Shown: piece after piece, positions 1 to 12,096 of the stretch
Layout of the letters: each line of letters opens with the position of its first letter
Position numbering within the stretch: position 1 is the stretch's first letter
Assembly (NCBI RefSeq): GCF_029542785.1
Contig: NC_083371.1
Location: forward strand, 372,001 to 436,000
Direction: 5' to 3'
DNA length: 64,000 bases
Source: Malassezia japonica
Lineage: Eukaryota > Basidiomycota > Malasseziomycetes > Malasseziales > Malasseziaceae
Notes under the pieces: model-generated
Database searches by the model: none
The model's input: only the letters and a program-made list of their open reading frames with translations
Told to the model about the DNA's origin: nothing
Translations under genes and position numbers: made by a program

Positions 1-359
1 TTCTCATTCAAAGACGCGATGTAGTATGCCTATCTCACCCAATGATGGGCGTACGCCCAAATTCACTATGATTAGGTTTCGGGTTTAATCCGGCATGACT
101 CTTGATCCAACTTTCTCCACTAGGGACTCCCTGTCAAGACATCTAAAATTACCTCAAGGTGGAGAATCCCCAGACGCGATAGGCTGCACACGAAACCGGG
201 GGTTTCACAACGATACCCGCGGGCGTTGACGCCGTCAGAATTTACCAGGATTTGAGATGCGTGCGATAGCGTGACAACGCCGACCAAAAACTATATAAAC
301 CATGCTGTTTGGCAGGCGGCAAACCACAAGCATCGCAACTCTTTGCCGCACACCGCACA
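1..359. other. Left-edge spacer, upstream of first protease
   Basis: No coding region with a recognisable protein was found in this stretch. It is the upstream region of the first secreted protease gene and its last 70 bases carry a TATA-like element. The short open frames crossing it look like chance frames. Confidence 0.5.
291..299 (+). promoter_or_regulatory. TATA-like element of first protease gene
   Basis: The sequence CTATATAAA lies about 65 bases before the protease ATG at 360. Its position and sequence fit a TATA box, but no transcript start is known. Confidence 0.45.
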
Positions 360-1544
360 ATGCAGCTCTCTCTTACCTTTGTTACTGCTCTTCTCCTTGC
401 CTCTGGCGCCGTCTTTGCTAGTCCTGTGGACACAAAGACCGGCACTACCCCTATTGAGCTCCAGCGCCGCGCCCAGCTGGTGGCCAGTGATGGTAAGCTG
501 AACGTTTCCGCTCTGCACCACCACTTCCAGGGTGTAGAGAACAAGTACAAGACTGCCTTGAACAACTACAAGCGCAACACTGGCAAGAACCACCCCCTGG
601 CTAAGCAGTCGAACACTAAGCGTGCCACGGGTGATGTGAGCCTGGAAGACATCGAACACGAGCAGCTGTGGGCCGGTGATGTGACTTTCGGTGGCCAGAC
701 CTTTGCCATTGATTTCGATACGGGTTCGGCTGACACCCTTGCGAACCCTGGTGCGTACAATCCTTCGCGTTCGTCGAACTCGAAGAACACCCACCGGTCG
801 TTCTATACTTCGTACGGTGACGGTACCAATGCGCAGGGTACCATCTACACCGACTCGTTCTCCATCGGTGGCCTCAACGCCAGGGACGTGGCCATTGGAC
901 GCTCGTCGAACTCGTTCATCGGTGGTGAGAACGACAACCAGGGAATTAGTGGTCTCGCTTTCCCGTCGATCCAGTCCTTCCCTAAGCAGTACCCCCCTTT
1001 CTTCGAGTCCCTTCGCCAGCAGCGCGCAGTGAGCCAAGGCGTGTTCCAGTTCACGCTGAAAGCTGGCGGCGGCTCGTCCTTGCACCTCGGTGGCATTGAT
1101 TCATCCAAGTACTCTGGCAGCATTTCGTACGCCGACGTTGACTCGTCGCAGGGCTTCTGGATCACCGATGCGACCGTCAACGGCGAGAGGATCACGGCGA
1201 TCGTCGACTCGGGCTCGACCATCATCAGCGGCCCCTCCGACCAGGTCCGCTCGGTGGTTAGCAACATCAACGGCGTCCGTGAGGTAAACCAGGGCGGCCA
1301 GACCCTCTACGTCTACGACTGCAGCCAGACTCCTCATGTTACGATCAACATTGCCGGCAAGAGCTTCACGCTGAGCAGGGACCAGACGCGTTACGGTACC
1401 TATGATGGCCAATGTGTTCTCCCTATTGCTCCTGTGGATGGAATGCCTTTGAACGGCTGGATTCTGGGCGACACCCTCTTCCGTTCGGCCTCGGTGATCT
1501 TCGATGTTGACCGCAGCCGCATCGGTTTCGCCAACCAGGCTTAA
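360..1544 (+). CDS. Secreted aspartyl protease, family A1 (SAP copy 1)
   Basis: Pepsin-like endopeptidase of 394 residues, made as a secreted zymogen. Residues 1-20 form a hydrophobic signal peptide. A propeptide follows and ends at a Kex2-type KR pair at residues 87-88. The catalytic domain has the two aspartates in DTGS (D120) and DSGS (D283), a flap Tyr in YGDG near 152, and two cysteines (321, 352) that may form the C-lobe disulfide. The ATG at 360 is chosen because it begins the signal peptide; the open frame extends upstream only to a TTG. First of four same-strand paralogues and, like them, intronless. The residues after DTGS are ADT, not the usual SDL. The role in acquiring protein or acting on the host surface is inferred from Malassezia SAPs. 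Confidence 0.95.
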   Translation: MQLSLTFVTALLLASGAVFASPVDTKTGTTPIELQRRAQLVASDGKLNVSALHHHFQGVENKYKTALNNYKRNTGKNHPLAKQSNTKRATGDVSLEDIEHEQLWAGDVTFGGQTFAIDFDTGSADTLANPGAYNPSRSSNSKNTHRSFYTSYGDGTNAQGTIYTDSFSIGGLNARDVAIGRSSNSFIGGENDNQGISGLAFPSIQSFPKQYPPFFESLRQQRAVSQGVFQFTLKAGGGSSLHLGGIDSSKYSGSISYADVDSSQGFWITDATVNGERITAIVDSGSTIISGPSDQVRSVVSNINGVREVNQGGQTLYVYDCSQTPHVTINIAGKSFTLSRDQTRYGTYDGQCVLPIAPVDGMPLNGWILGDTLFRSASVIFDVDRSRIGFANQA

Positions 1545-2133
1545 GAAGCATACGAAGCGTGCCTTTTTTTCCTCTGTCGACGTATCTGTTTTATCACCGC
1601 TTTTTGTTGTTTTGCATAGAATTGCAAACCTGCCATAGTTGGCCTTTTTTATACCGGTGTCATACATCTCTCATGTCCGAAATTTTGCCGATGTGTCACT
1701 CCTAGTTGATCGTGCGCACGGACCCAAGGTCAAAAATTACGCCCTCATCACGAGAGAGCCAATCGAACAATTATTTTTGATGCTTCCTGCAACGAGTACA
1801 TATGGGGTACTCTGAAAAGGCTTGTGCGCAGAGCAGAATTGTGCAAGTCGTACAGGTGCTCGAACGATATGCTGGCGATCCTCTGTCCTCTCCCGTGTGA
1901 TAGGCTAACTAGGGTGATCGGCATACGCCTGCAAATCGCCTAGGCGGTTGATTCGCTCCGATCCTTATGAACGGTCCCTGAAGCTGACGACACCATACAG
2001 GGAAAGGGTCCGATAAACCACAGCCTCGCAAGTATGGGGGTCTTGTACCTCACTGCCTTACGCTCACTAGTGCAAATCCACAAGGTTTATAAGCGGTGGG
2101 ATTCGAACACTGAAGCCCTCACCCTCCCCCCTC
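1545..2133. other. Spacer between protease copies 1 and 2
   Basis: No gene is supported here. The first part, with T-runs near 1563 and 1645, probably holds the 3' end of copy 1. The last 50 bases hold the promoter of copy 2. Confidence 0.5.
2086..2092 (+). promoter_or_regulatory. TATA-like element of second protease gene
   Basis: A TTTATAA sequence stands about 45 bases before the ATG at 2134. The leader just before the ATG is pyrimidine-rich (CCCTCCCCCC), like that of copy 4. Confidence 0.35.
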
Positions 2134-3855
2134 ATGAAGCTCACCTTCCAATTCGTACTTGGTCTCCTCATCGCCTCGAACATTGCGTACGCCTCGCGTC
2201 TTGTGCACTCGGTGCGCTCGACTCCGATCCCTTTGGAGCGTCGCAACATGCTGATCCTGGACAACAACGTCTTGAACTTTGCCGCTATGAACCGTCACTT
2301 TAAGGCTCTTGACCGCAAGTTCTCGTCCGCCATGGACAACTACGAGCGTAACACGGGCCACATCCACCCTTTCAAGGTTGCCGTGCACCCTAAGAAGCGT
2401 GGAAAGTGGGACGGTGGTGATGACGGCGATGATGACGACGACAACGGGAGCGATGGCGGCGGCTGGGGCGGTAACGGAGGAGGCCGTGGCAGCGGCGGTG
2501 GTAACGACGGCAATGGATCTGGCTCTGACAGTGGAGGCGGAAACGGCATCGGTTGGGGTCCTGACGGCGGCGATGACGGCGGCGATGGAAACGATTCGAA
2601 TGGCGGAGACGGATCCGGCAGTGGCTCTGGTAGCGGCTCCGGCAGCGGCTCTGGTAGCGGCTCTGGCTCTGGCTCTGGCTCCGGCAGTGGTTCTAGCCCT
2701 GGTTCTGATGGTCCTGGCGGCTCTGGCAACGGCCCTGGCAGTGGATCCGGCGGCGGCTCCGGTAGCGGCTCTGGCAGTGGCTCCGGTGATGGCGACGGCG
2801 GCGGCGACGGCGACGGTTCTGACTCGGGAGATGGTTCCGGCTCTGGCTCTGGCTCTGGCTCCGATGATCCGAGTGGTTCTGGTAGCGGCAACGGCACGAC
2901 AAGTGGCAACAGCACCAACAGCGGTCATGGCGGCAATGTCCCTCTGACCGACATTCGTAAGGAGCAGCTCTGGGCCGGCAAGATTTCTTTTGGTGGCCAG
3001 TCGTTCCTGATCGACTTTGACACCGGTTCGGCTGACACGCTGGTGAACCATGGTGCTTACGATCCCAAGAAGTCGCACTCGTCTAAGGAAACCCACAAGT
3101 CCTTCCGTGCCCAGTACGGAGATGGAACAACTGCCTCGGGCAACATCTTCACGGACGAGTTTGAGATTGGTGGTCTGAAAGCCAAGGACGTTGCGATTGG
3201 CGTTGCCACGAGTGACTTCCTCCGTGACCAGGACGGCAACCAAGGCATCAGCGGAATGTCGTTCCCTTCGATCCAGACCTTCCCCAAGGACTATCCTCCC
3301 TTTATGGTTTCGCTGAAGAAACAGAACGCGGTGCAGCAGTCCGTGTTCCAGTTCACGATCAAGCGGGGCTCGGGTTCGACGTTGCATCTGGGCAGCGCGG
3401 ACACGTCCAAGGGCAAGGGCGGATTCAAGTACACCAAGGTGGATCCTTCGCTTGGCTTTTGGGTCGCTGATGCGTCGATCAACGGCAAGTCGATTAAGGC
3501 GATCGTTGACTCTGGCTCGACGATCATCAGTGGTCCTCGTAACCAGGTGAACGAAGTGTTGAGCACGATCCACGGTCTGACGCCCATACACCAACAAGGC
3601 ATGACGCTCTACACGTTTGAGTGCACACAGACGCCCGACGTCAAGATTCACATCGCTGGTCTCGATGTGAAGCTTGGCCACGACCAGACGCGTTACGGTC
3701 AGGATGGTCAGGGCCGCTGCGTGCTTCCGATTGCCAGCATGGGTAACATGCCGATGAACGCGTGGATCCTGGGTGACACCTTCTTCCAGATGACCTCGAT
3801 TGTGTTCGACATGGAGCAGAACCGTATGGGTTTTGCGCTCCAGGCTTCGGCTTAG
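2134..3855 (+). CDS. Secreted aspartyl protease with Gly/Ser/Asp-rich linker (SAP copy 2)
   Basis: Family A1 protease of 573 residues. There is a signal peptide (about 1-20) and a propeptide like that of the neighbours, with a KKR site at residues 87-89. A low-complexity segment of about 175 residues follows (91-266), first Gly/Asp-rich and then largely Gly-Ser repeats. The catalytic domain starts near residue 268 with DTGS (D296) and DSGS (D459). The linker sits exactly where copies 1 and 3 have their KR-ATG junction. It may be a flexible or glycosylated spacer, or a removable pro-segment; this is inference. Its best match inside the window is copy 4, with shared stretches such as [17 protein letters not shown]. 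Confidence 0.93.
   Translation: MKLTFQFVLGLLIASNIAYASRLVHSVRSTPIPLERRNMLILDNNVLNFAAMNRHFKALDRKFSSAMDNYERNTGHIHPFKVAVHPKKRGKWDGGDDGDDDDDNGSDGGGWGGNGGGRGSGGGNDGNGSGSDSGGGNGIGWGPDGGDDGGDGNDSNGGDGSGSGSGSGSGSGSGSGSGSGSGSGSGSSPGSDGPGGSGNGPGSGSGGGSGSGSGSGSGDGDGGGDGDGSDSGDGSGSGSGSGSDDPSGSGSGNGTTSGNSTNSGHGGNVPLTDIRKEQLWAGKISFGGQSFLIDFDTGSADTLVNHGAYDPKKSHSSKETHKSFRAQYGDGTTASGNIFTDEFEIGGLKAKDVAIGVATSDFLRDQDGNQGISGMSFPSIQTFPKDYPPFMVSLKKQNAVQQSVFQFTIKRGSGSTLHLGSADTSKGKGGFKYTKVDPSLGFWVADASINGKSIKAIVDSGSTIISGPRNQVNEVLSTIHGLTPIHQQGMTLYTFECTQTPDVKIHIAGLDVKLGHDQTRYGQDGQGRCVLPIASMGNMPMNAWILGDTFFQMTSIVFDMEQNRMGFALQASA
2404..2934 (+). repeat. Degenerate Gly-Ser/Gly-Asp coding repeat
   Basis: Imperfect runs of GGCTCT, GGCAGC and GGCGGC type codons encode the Gly/Ser/Asp linker of protease copy 2. 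Codon choice varies from unit to unit, so this is an older or more diverged repeat than the hexamer array in copy 4. Confidence 0.8.
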
Positions 3856-4368
3856 TGCTTTCTTCTACGGTTTCGTTGTTTCGTGTCCATTGTCTGTTGA
3901 ATTGCGTAGTAAGCAATCTTAAAGTTGTCTATCCAATGTGTCTGTTCGCGGTTCCTGGCAAACAATGCAGACGCGGCGCACGTTTTACGCCCGGCTGCTC
4001 TTGACGTGATTACGAGCTCAGGGCCAAAGTTCCTGCGGGGCTTCCTTCCGCTGGGGTTTCCTTCGCTTGGAATTACATGCAGTCCATCGTTAGCCGATTG
4101 GACTGCCATGCGGCTTGTCAGCAGCTCCGCAGCCTGACCCGGCATTACTTCACAATTTTCCCATTTCTCGTAAGCAAACCTCGCTCGTATACCCCTTATC
4201 ATGCAGTGTCACGCGCGTCCGCACGAAAAAGCGCATTTCCGCAATTCAGTGGAGGGTCCATAAGGGGCAAGTGCGCAGTAGTTGACGCGGTGTCAAATTA
4301 TCTCTCCGCACGGCCAGAAGGATAAATAGAGCGGCTCAGGCCCACAATGGGCCTCGATATCTATCGCT
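3856..4368. other. Spacer between protease copies 2 and 3
   Basis: No gene is supported. Short open frames lack any family signal. The 3' part should contain the promoter of copy 3. Confidence 0.5.
4321..4328 (+). promoter_or_regulatory. TATA-like element of third protease gene
   Basis: GATAAATA lies 41-48 bases before the ATG at 4369, a spacing similar to the TATA-like boxes of the sister genes. Confidence 0.35.
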
Positions 4369-5556
4369 ATGAAGCTTTCTGTTCAGTTTGTCACTGGTCT
4401 CCTCCTTGCTGCCGGTGTCCTTGCCGGCCCTATTGACTCTGCGGCTGGCACTGCGCCGGTTGCTCTGGAGCGCCGCAACCTCTTTATCAATGCGGATGAT
4501 ATCCTGGACTTCTTCGCCCTTGGCCAGCACTTCAAGGCCCAGGACACCAAGTTCGCCGCTGCTCTGGACAACTACGAGCGCAACACTGGTAGCGTCCACC
4601 CCCTGAAGGTTGAGGGCGGTGCCCAGAAGCGTGCTACGGGCGACCTCGGCCTCACCGACATCCAGAACGACCAGCTGTACGCTGGTAAGCTCACCTTTGG
4701 TGGCCAGACCTTTGCGATTGACTTCGATACTGGTTCGGCTGACACCCTTGCCAACCCCGGTGCCTACAACCCCTCGAAGTCCAAGACCTCGAAGAACACC
4801 CACGCGAGCTTTAGCGCTGCGTACGGTGACGGCACCAGCGCTCGTGGTACCATCTACACCGACTCATTCTCGATTGCAGGCCTCAAGGCTAACAACGTTG
4901 CGATTGGTCGTTCGTCCAACACCTTCATCACGGGTGAGGACTCCAACCAGGGTATCGCCGGTCTCTCGTTCCCCTCGATCCAGACCTTCCCTAAGCAGTA
5001 CCCCCCCTTCTTCCAGTCGCTCCGTGACCAGAAGGCTGTGAGCCAGGGTGTCTTCCAGTTCACCCTCAAGCACGGTGCGGGCTCAAGCCTTTTCCTTGGT
5101 GGCGTTGACGCCTCGAAGGCCAAGGGCAGCTTCAAGTACACCAACGTGCAGCCGTCGCTCGGCTTCTGGATCTCCAAGGCCACGATCAACGGCAAGGCGA
5201 TCACCGCCATTGTTGACTCGGGCTCGACCATCATCAGCGGCCCGACCAGCCAGGTTAGGTCGGTCGTCAGCACCATCCCCGGCCTGACCCCCATCTACCA
5301 GCAGGGCTCGACCATGTACGTGTACAACTGCGCCCAGACCCCGAGCATCACCATCTCGATTGCTGGTCTCGACGTCAAGCTCGGCAAGGCCCAGACCCGC
5401 TACGGTAAGGACAATCTCGGTCGCTGCGTGCTCCCGATCGTTGGCCAGAGCGGCATGCCCATGAACGCCTGGATCCTGGGTGACACCTTCTTCCAGATGA
5501 CGTCGATTGTCTTCGACATGGACAAGAGCCGCATGGGCTTTGCCCTCCAGGCTTAA
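4369..5556 (+). CDS. Secreted aspartyl protease, family A1 (SAP copy 3)
   Basis: Zymogen of 395 residues, nearly the same length and layout as copy 1. It has a signal peptide of about 19 residues and a propeptide ending in QKR (86-88). The active-site aspartates are D120 in DTGS and D283 in DSGS. It lacks a low-complexity linker and is intronless. Parts of the C-terminal half (for example LDVKLG and the segment around [13 protein letters not shown]) are closer to copies 2 and 4 than to copy 1, so it looks like an intermediate or partly gene-converted copy. Confidence 0.95.
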   Translation: MKLSVQFVTGLLLAAGVLAGPIDSAAGTAPVALERRNLFINADDILDFFALGQHFKAQDTKFAAALDNYERNTGSVHPLKVEGGAQKRATGDLGLTDIQNDQLYAGKLTFGGQTFAIDFDTGSADTLANPGAYNPSKSKTSKNTHASFSAAYGDGTSARGTIYTDSFSIAGLKANNVAIGRSSNTFITGEDSNQGIAGLSFPSIQTFPKQYPPFFQSLRDQKAVSQGVFQFTLKHGAGSSLFLGGVDASKAKGSFKYTNVQPSLGFWISKATINGKAITAIVDSGSTIISGPTSQVRSVVSTIPGLTPIYQQGSTMYVYNCAQTPSITISIAGLDVKLGKAQTRYGKDNLGRCVLPIVGQSGMPMNAWILGDTFFQMTSIVFDMDKSRMGFALQA

Positions 5557-6462
5557 ATGGTCTTTTTATACCATGACAAATTCCAATGCTCGCATGCATG
5601 GAGGATGGCCCCTACTCGTTGAGTGCTGTCCTCGTTCATTTCTACACGTCCCCTGCAATGTATGCATTCATGTAAAAATAAATATTTTATTAGGGTCTTC
5701 ATTGCTTTCATTGCTAATGGTGCAATTTTTCATTGAGGTACATTGTATAGGCGCGTGGGCAAATTGCGGTCTTTTGCTCTTGTAGCAGCAAAATACAGCA
5801 AGACTCAGAAATACATGCTTGCACCCAAGGTTCATTCTCACGACCAGTCGACTTTAGTGTTGTCGTTCTTGCAAGGTGATTTTAGTACGATTCCAATTGG
5901 AGGCGCTGATTCTATCCGTGGATCTGAGTTGGCCCCAGACATAGAGTAAGCATTCCTTTCAGTTTGATTGATTTTTGGAGTCAATACAGCAATTTTGGTT
6001 GTGATTCCACAGCGTGAAAGCTTCTCAGCGCGTCAGTATGCCGACGTATTATTTCTTAAAGCCGATCATCATCCATTAAATGATGTGTCTGCGCACAGAC
6101 CATTTTGCATAAAAAAATTGCGCCTGCATGGCCCTGACCCAATCATGTATTGGTGACACGGTGGACAATTAGGTGAGAAGCAAGGCCTATAATCCGAGTG
6201 GATACATCCTCGTGTCGTACTCTTGTTGATCATCGTCGGTACGCCCGCATTACTTGTATGCCAGTCATGGCTGTGATATTTGCATGCCGTGGCAGTGCAG
6301 TGCAGAGCGCATGACTATCCCATGGGAAGGGAGTGTCCCTAAAATTTTGATTCATAAGGGTAAGGTATGTAGCACTACATATTCCATCCCTACGGAAGTA
6401 TCTCGAAGAGTCAAATTTGTTAAATACCGTGCAGGTAGGAGGAAGAACCCCACCCCTCCCTT
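5557..6462. other. Long AT-rich spacer between protease copies 3 and 4
   Basis: At 906 bp this is the longest gene-free stretch in the window. It includes an AATAAA at 5677-5682 inside an A/T run, which could serve polyadenylation of copy 3, although T-rich alternatives exist. No protein family was seen in either strand. A short A/T element (GTTAAATA) near 6420 precedes copy 4. Confidence 0.5.
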
Positions 6463-7956
<1,494 letters not shown>

Positions 7957-8016
7957 TGTAGCGTTCGTTCCGTATTTTGTTTGTATTACGTCTGCGGTAG
8001 AATCCATGTACCTATT

Positions 8017-9453
8017 CTACTCACTGGGCTCGCGGATCGAGTTCGCTAGTGCTTGCACCATTGCATCGCTCTCTGCGGCCGTTTTTCCTTGGCGCTGCGC
8101 GCGGAGCACCTCGCTAATAATAAACGCAATGTCCAGCGACTGCTCGTAGTTCAGGCGGGGGTCGCAGTGCGTCAGGTACCTCCGCGACAGGTCCTCGTCC
8201 GAGAGCTCCATGCTTCCACCGATGCACTCCGTCACGCCTTCGTCGCCGGTCAGCTCGAGGTGCACACCCCCCAGGCGGCTGTTTTCCTCGGCGTGGATCC
8301 GCAGCGAGCTCGCGAGCTCGGTCACGATGTCGCTAAACATGCGCGTCTTTACATTGGGGTTTAGCGGCGAGGAGACCGTATTGCCATGCATCGGGTCGCA
8401 GCACCACACCACCGTTCCGTTGTGGCACGAGCCCTGCACGGCGCGAATGTGCTGCGGCAGCAGCTGGTTGATCTTCTTCGCACCGTAACGCGAGATGAGC
8501 GTTACGCGGCCCTTTTCGCAGTCCGGGTTCACAATGTCGAGCATGCGCAGCAGCTCGTCCGGCTGCATACTCGGACCCACCTTGATGCCGACCGGGTTGC
8601 GGATCGAGCGGAAGAACTCGACGTGAGCGCCGTCCAGCTGTCGCGTGCGGTCGCCGAGCCAGATGGTGTGCGCCGACAGGTCGTACAGGCCAGAAGGCGT
8701 CTCGCGCGTAAGCACATTTTCGTACTCGAGCATCAAGCCTTCGTGGCTGCTAAAGTAGTCGACCGTGTTGAGCACATTGCCGCCCGGTGTGGTGCCGGGA
8801 TCGGCGCCGACCGTCTTCATAAAGTCGAGCGAGTCTGCAATACTATCCGCGATCCGCGCAAACTCACGCTGCAGATACTCGGACTGCACATGGTGGAAGC
8901 TCCAAGCATGCGGCGCGTGCAGGTCCGCACCGCCGCTCGACAGCCAGCTGCGGATGTGGTTCAGCGTCGAGGCCGAGTAAAAGTAGGCCGACAGCAAACG
9001 GTCGGGATTCGGATCGCGCTCATCGATACCGAGGCCGTTTACATTGTCGCCGCGGAACGAGAGCACCTCGCGCTTGCCGTCCGGCGTGTCGACCATCTCG
9101 GTCGGCTTGCTGCGGGGCTTAGCATACTGCCCGGCAATGCGGCCGATGCGCACCACCGGCAGGCGCACACCGTGAATAATAATCAGCGACATGAGCAGCG
9201 TCAGCTTCAGCTTCGCCTCGATCTGCGATGGGTTGCAGTACGAAAAGAGCTCGGCACAGTCGCCGCACTGCAGCAGGAAGGCCTTGCCTTCGGCCACCTG
9301 GCCGAGCTGCTCGCGCAGGCGGTCCACTTCTTGGGGCGACACAAGGCCAGGAAGTGCATCGAGCTGGCCGAGCACGCTCTTCAGGTGCGCCTCATCGTTG
9401 TACTTGACGTCCTGCGCGATCGGCTTGGTGCGCCAAGATTCTTTAGCAGACAT
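8017..9453 (-). CDS. Class II 3-deoxy-D-arabino-heptulosonate-7-phosphate synthase
   Basis: First enzyme of the shikimate pathway, joining phosphoenolpyruvate and erythrose 4-phosphate. The 478 residues show the class II (plant-type) signatures: GDCAELF near the N-terminus, SFRGDNVNG, NPDRLLSAYF, AHAWSFHHV, and later WCCDPMHGN and GGVHLELTG. The ATG at 9453 is used because the open frame only extends upstream to a GTG. The gene is divergent from COG3 with just 30 bp between start codons, and intronless. It feeds chorismate to the tryptophan pathway, of which TRP1 lies at 38165-40450. Confidence 0.95.
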   Translation of the reverse strand: MSAKESWRTKPIAQDVKYNDEAHLKSVLGQLDALPGLVSPQEVDRLREQLGQVAEGKAFLLQCGDCAELFSYCNPSQIEAKLKLTLLMSLIIIHGVRLPVVRIGRIAGQYAKPRSKPTEMVDTPDGKREVLSFRGDNVNGLGIDERDPNPDRLLSAYFYSASTLNHIRSWLSSGGADLHAPHAWSFHHVQSEYLQREFARIADSIADSLDFMKTVGADPGTTPGGNVLNTVDYFSSHEGLMLEYENVLTRETPSGLYDLSAHTIWLGDRTRQLDGAHVEFFRSIRNPVGIKVGPSMQPDELLRMLDIVNPDCEKGRVTLISRYGAKKINQLLPQHIRAVQGSCHNGTVVWCCDPMHGNTVSSPLNPNVKTRMFSDIVTELASSLRIHAEENSRLGGVHLELTGDEGVTECIGGSMELSDEDLSRRYLTHCDPRLNYEQSLDIAFIISEVLRAQRQGKTAAESDAMVQALANSIREPSE

Positions 9454-9465
9454 CGTCGTTCGCGG

Positions 9466-9471
9466 CACGTG
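9466..9471. promoter_or_regulatory. CACGTG box in the 30-bp DAHP synthase/COG3 gap
   Basis: A palindromic E-box sits in the middle of the only 30 bases separating two divergent start codons. The basal promoter or leader of each gene must overlap the other gene's first exon. Confidence 0.5.
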
Positions 9472-9483
9472 CTCCTCCACACG

Positions 9484-12056
9484 ATGAGCGTGGGGACGTC
9501 CGAGGCGCCCTTCTCCTTGGAGGAGTGGTACGCGACGCTTGCGCCGCTGCAGGACAAGCAGCGGCTATCGGTAAGCCGCATTTCTGCGTGGACATCCACA
9601 GAGAGCGAAGAAAGCGAGGAAAAAGACGTACCAAAAGCGGCAGGGGAAGGGAGCAGCCTCGCGGCCTTTCTCGCGCGCGTCGCCGACGAGGTGGACGCGG
9701 CGAGTGCGACGCAGCACGACGCGCAGATCGAGGCGCTGAAGCAGACGATTGCTGATCTCGATGCGCTGCTCGCCTCGATCGACGCGTGCCAGGTCAACAT
9801 GGCCGAGATGCGCGCGGGCCTCGCGTTTGTCGAGGAGAGCGCCCAAGAGCTCATGGGTCAGGCCGAAGGCATGATGGCCGAGCAAAGCAAGCTCGACAAG
9901 CTCGCTGAGCAGATTTCGCTGCGCCTCTCTTACTTCTCCGTGCTGCCACAAGCGACGGCGCTCGTTTCGTCGCCGACGAACGATATCGTCGAGACGCGCG
10001 CGTTTCTCGATATGCTCAAGCGCCTGGAGCTCGCGCTGCAGTTTATGAACTCGAACTCGCATTACTCGGATGCGCAGCTGTATCAGATGCGCATTAGCCA
10101 CTGCCTTGTGCGTGTCATGACCATGGTACGCCTGCAGTTTGCCAAGCGGGGCGCACAAACCACCGACACGGCGCTCGCCCAGCTGCAAGAGGTGAACCAC
10201 ACGCGCGACTTTACCTCGGACACGGCGACGCTCGACCTCTACTCGGGCCCGATGACCGAGGCCTTGTACGGCGGTTTCGTGTCGCTCCAGGCGAGTTTCC
10301 GGCCGCTGTTTGCAGAGCTCGAGCAGCTTGAGACGCCCAGCGCCGCGCCGAGTGCCGCGCTGATTGCGGTGGTGCCGGCGTCCGGCGAAGAATACCACGA
10401 AATCCTGGAAGAGTGCCGCGCGACGTTTTGTCGCTGGCGTATGTTGCTCGCCAAGGAATCGCTGCGTATGTACCTCAACGACCACGGACGGCGCATACAG
10501 TCGCCGCAGGACCTTGCTTTCTCTCTCGAACAGGCGGCAGGGTTTGTGCATGGGCTTGCGTGCCAGGAAGTTGCGCTGTATACCACCTTTTTCTGCGCTG
10601 CTTCGCTCAAAGGACGCCACGAATCGCCCTCGGCGCCGACGCGCCTCTTGCACGCGCTTGGCGAGCAGCTCCTTGCATTTGCCAGCAGCAGCCTTCCGTC
10701 CACGCCGCACGAGCTCGCGGCGCTCTGTGCCGTATTCCAGACGATGCCACCGCCCAAGGCCACGGCGCTGCCCCTTGCAACGAGCGGATCCGATTTGCTG
10801 GATGCCGAACAGCAGCACCAACGCGCGCTCGCATGGATGCAGCCGGTGCTCCATGACCTGTGTACGCGCCTCGTAAAGAGCGCGAATGCGGTAGTAAAAT
10901 CGGACATTGTCTCGTTTGCACCAAAACACGAGGACCTGCTCTATCCCCAGGTGCTCCTTGAGCAGCGGCAGGCGATCGCCGAAGAGCAGGCGGCGCTTGC
11001 CAAGGCGACGCGCGAAAAGGTCCTCAAGCACACTAAGCGCGCGTCTGCCGTCGGGGCGGGTCTGCTCGAGTCGCTGGTCGGCGACAGAAAAGCGTTGGCG
11101 CTCTTTTCCCAGCCGTCGGCGGCGGTGTATGCATCGTGGTACGTGCCGGTGCGCACCTCGCTCGAGCTGCTTGCGATGCTGCATACCCACGTTCCCATTT
11201 CATCGCTAATCGATGTGGGAATGAAGTGCATTGACGGAGCCCAGAGCGCCGTGGCGCACGCCGCAAACCTTCTCCGCGACGGCAAGTATGGCGCACCAGA
11301 AGGCGCAGTCGGCGCGGTGGACGGCCACCTCTTCCAGCTGCGGCACCTCTTTGTCCTCCAAGAGCTCTTTTACTCGGTCGAGATTGCGTCGCGTTCCGCA
11401 GTGAGCCATGCAGCAAACGACCCCAGTGATATGCAGCTCGATGCGCCGGGCATGCAGATCTTTGGCGTGCGTGTCGCCGATGCGAGTGTCGTGCTGGACA
11501 CGATCAACTCACTCTGGAGCGCGACCCGCTTCCTCTCGAGTGAGCCAAAAGTGCCGCCGCTTTCCCACGACGAGCGCTCGCACCTCAACCAGCATACCCA
11601 GACCGCGCTTGACACGACACGGCAGCAGCTACACACTTCGATTGTGGACGCCTCGGCGATGACGAGCGAGCTGGCCTCGGCGAACCTCGCGCTGCCCTTG
11701 CAGATTTTCCTCGCGCAGGCGCAGCGGGCGGCGCCCGACGCGAGCAAGGCCTTGGCGGCATGGACCACCTTTCAGCAGAGCTTGGACGTGAATCTGGACG
11801 AGCTACGAGAGAAGGTGTTGGTCTACATCAGCGACGATGCGACTGTGGCGAATATCATGGATACGGTGGTGGTACGTGCACGAAACTAACCCAGAAACGC
11901 ACCGTAGAGACCTACCATGCGTACAAGGCGCTTGTCGACGACATCCACACGCAGGACGGCGCGTCGAGCGAATCCTTGTCCGCGCTCGCGCCGCCGCACG
12001 AGGTACAGGCGATGCTTACGCGCCGCCTGCAGCCGGCGCTGGACCGTGCCCCATAG
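9484..12056 (+). CDS. COG3: Conserved oligomeric Golgi complex subunit 3
   Basis: Subunit of the COG tethering complex (Sec34 family), acting in retrograde vesicle traffic at the Golgi. The 849-residue product has the Sec34 N-terminal signature around EQISLRLSYFSVL with preceding coiled-coil, followed by a long helical body. The last exon is joined by a 23-nt intron (11872-11894, GTACGT...CTAACCCAG), which restores a frame ending at 12056. The ATG at 9484 begins the family-like region; the open frame upstream runs antisense through DAHP synthase and is rejected. It ends 40 bp from the convergent PCF11 gene. Confidence 0.88.
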
Positions 12057-12096
12057 CACCTATCTATAATACATCCATCCGCCACGTCCTATACAG

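Noticed and set aside
8386..9483. Upstream 366-codon extension of the COG3 frame, running antisense through DAHP synthase
   Set aside because: The extension has a GTG or other non-ATG start, no family resemblance, and is the mirror frame of a clearly conserved gene. GC-rich codon use leaves antisense frames open.
9573..9603. Possible 31-nt intron near the start of COG3 (GTAAGC...CACAG)
   Set aside because: Its removal would break the frame, while reading through keeps the long COG3 frame open.
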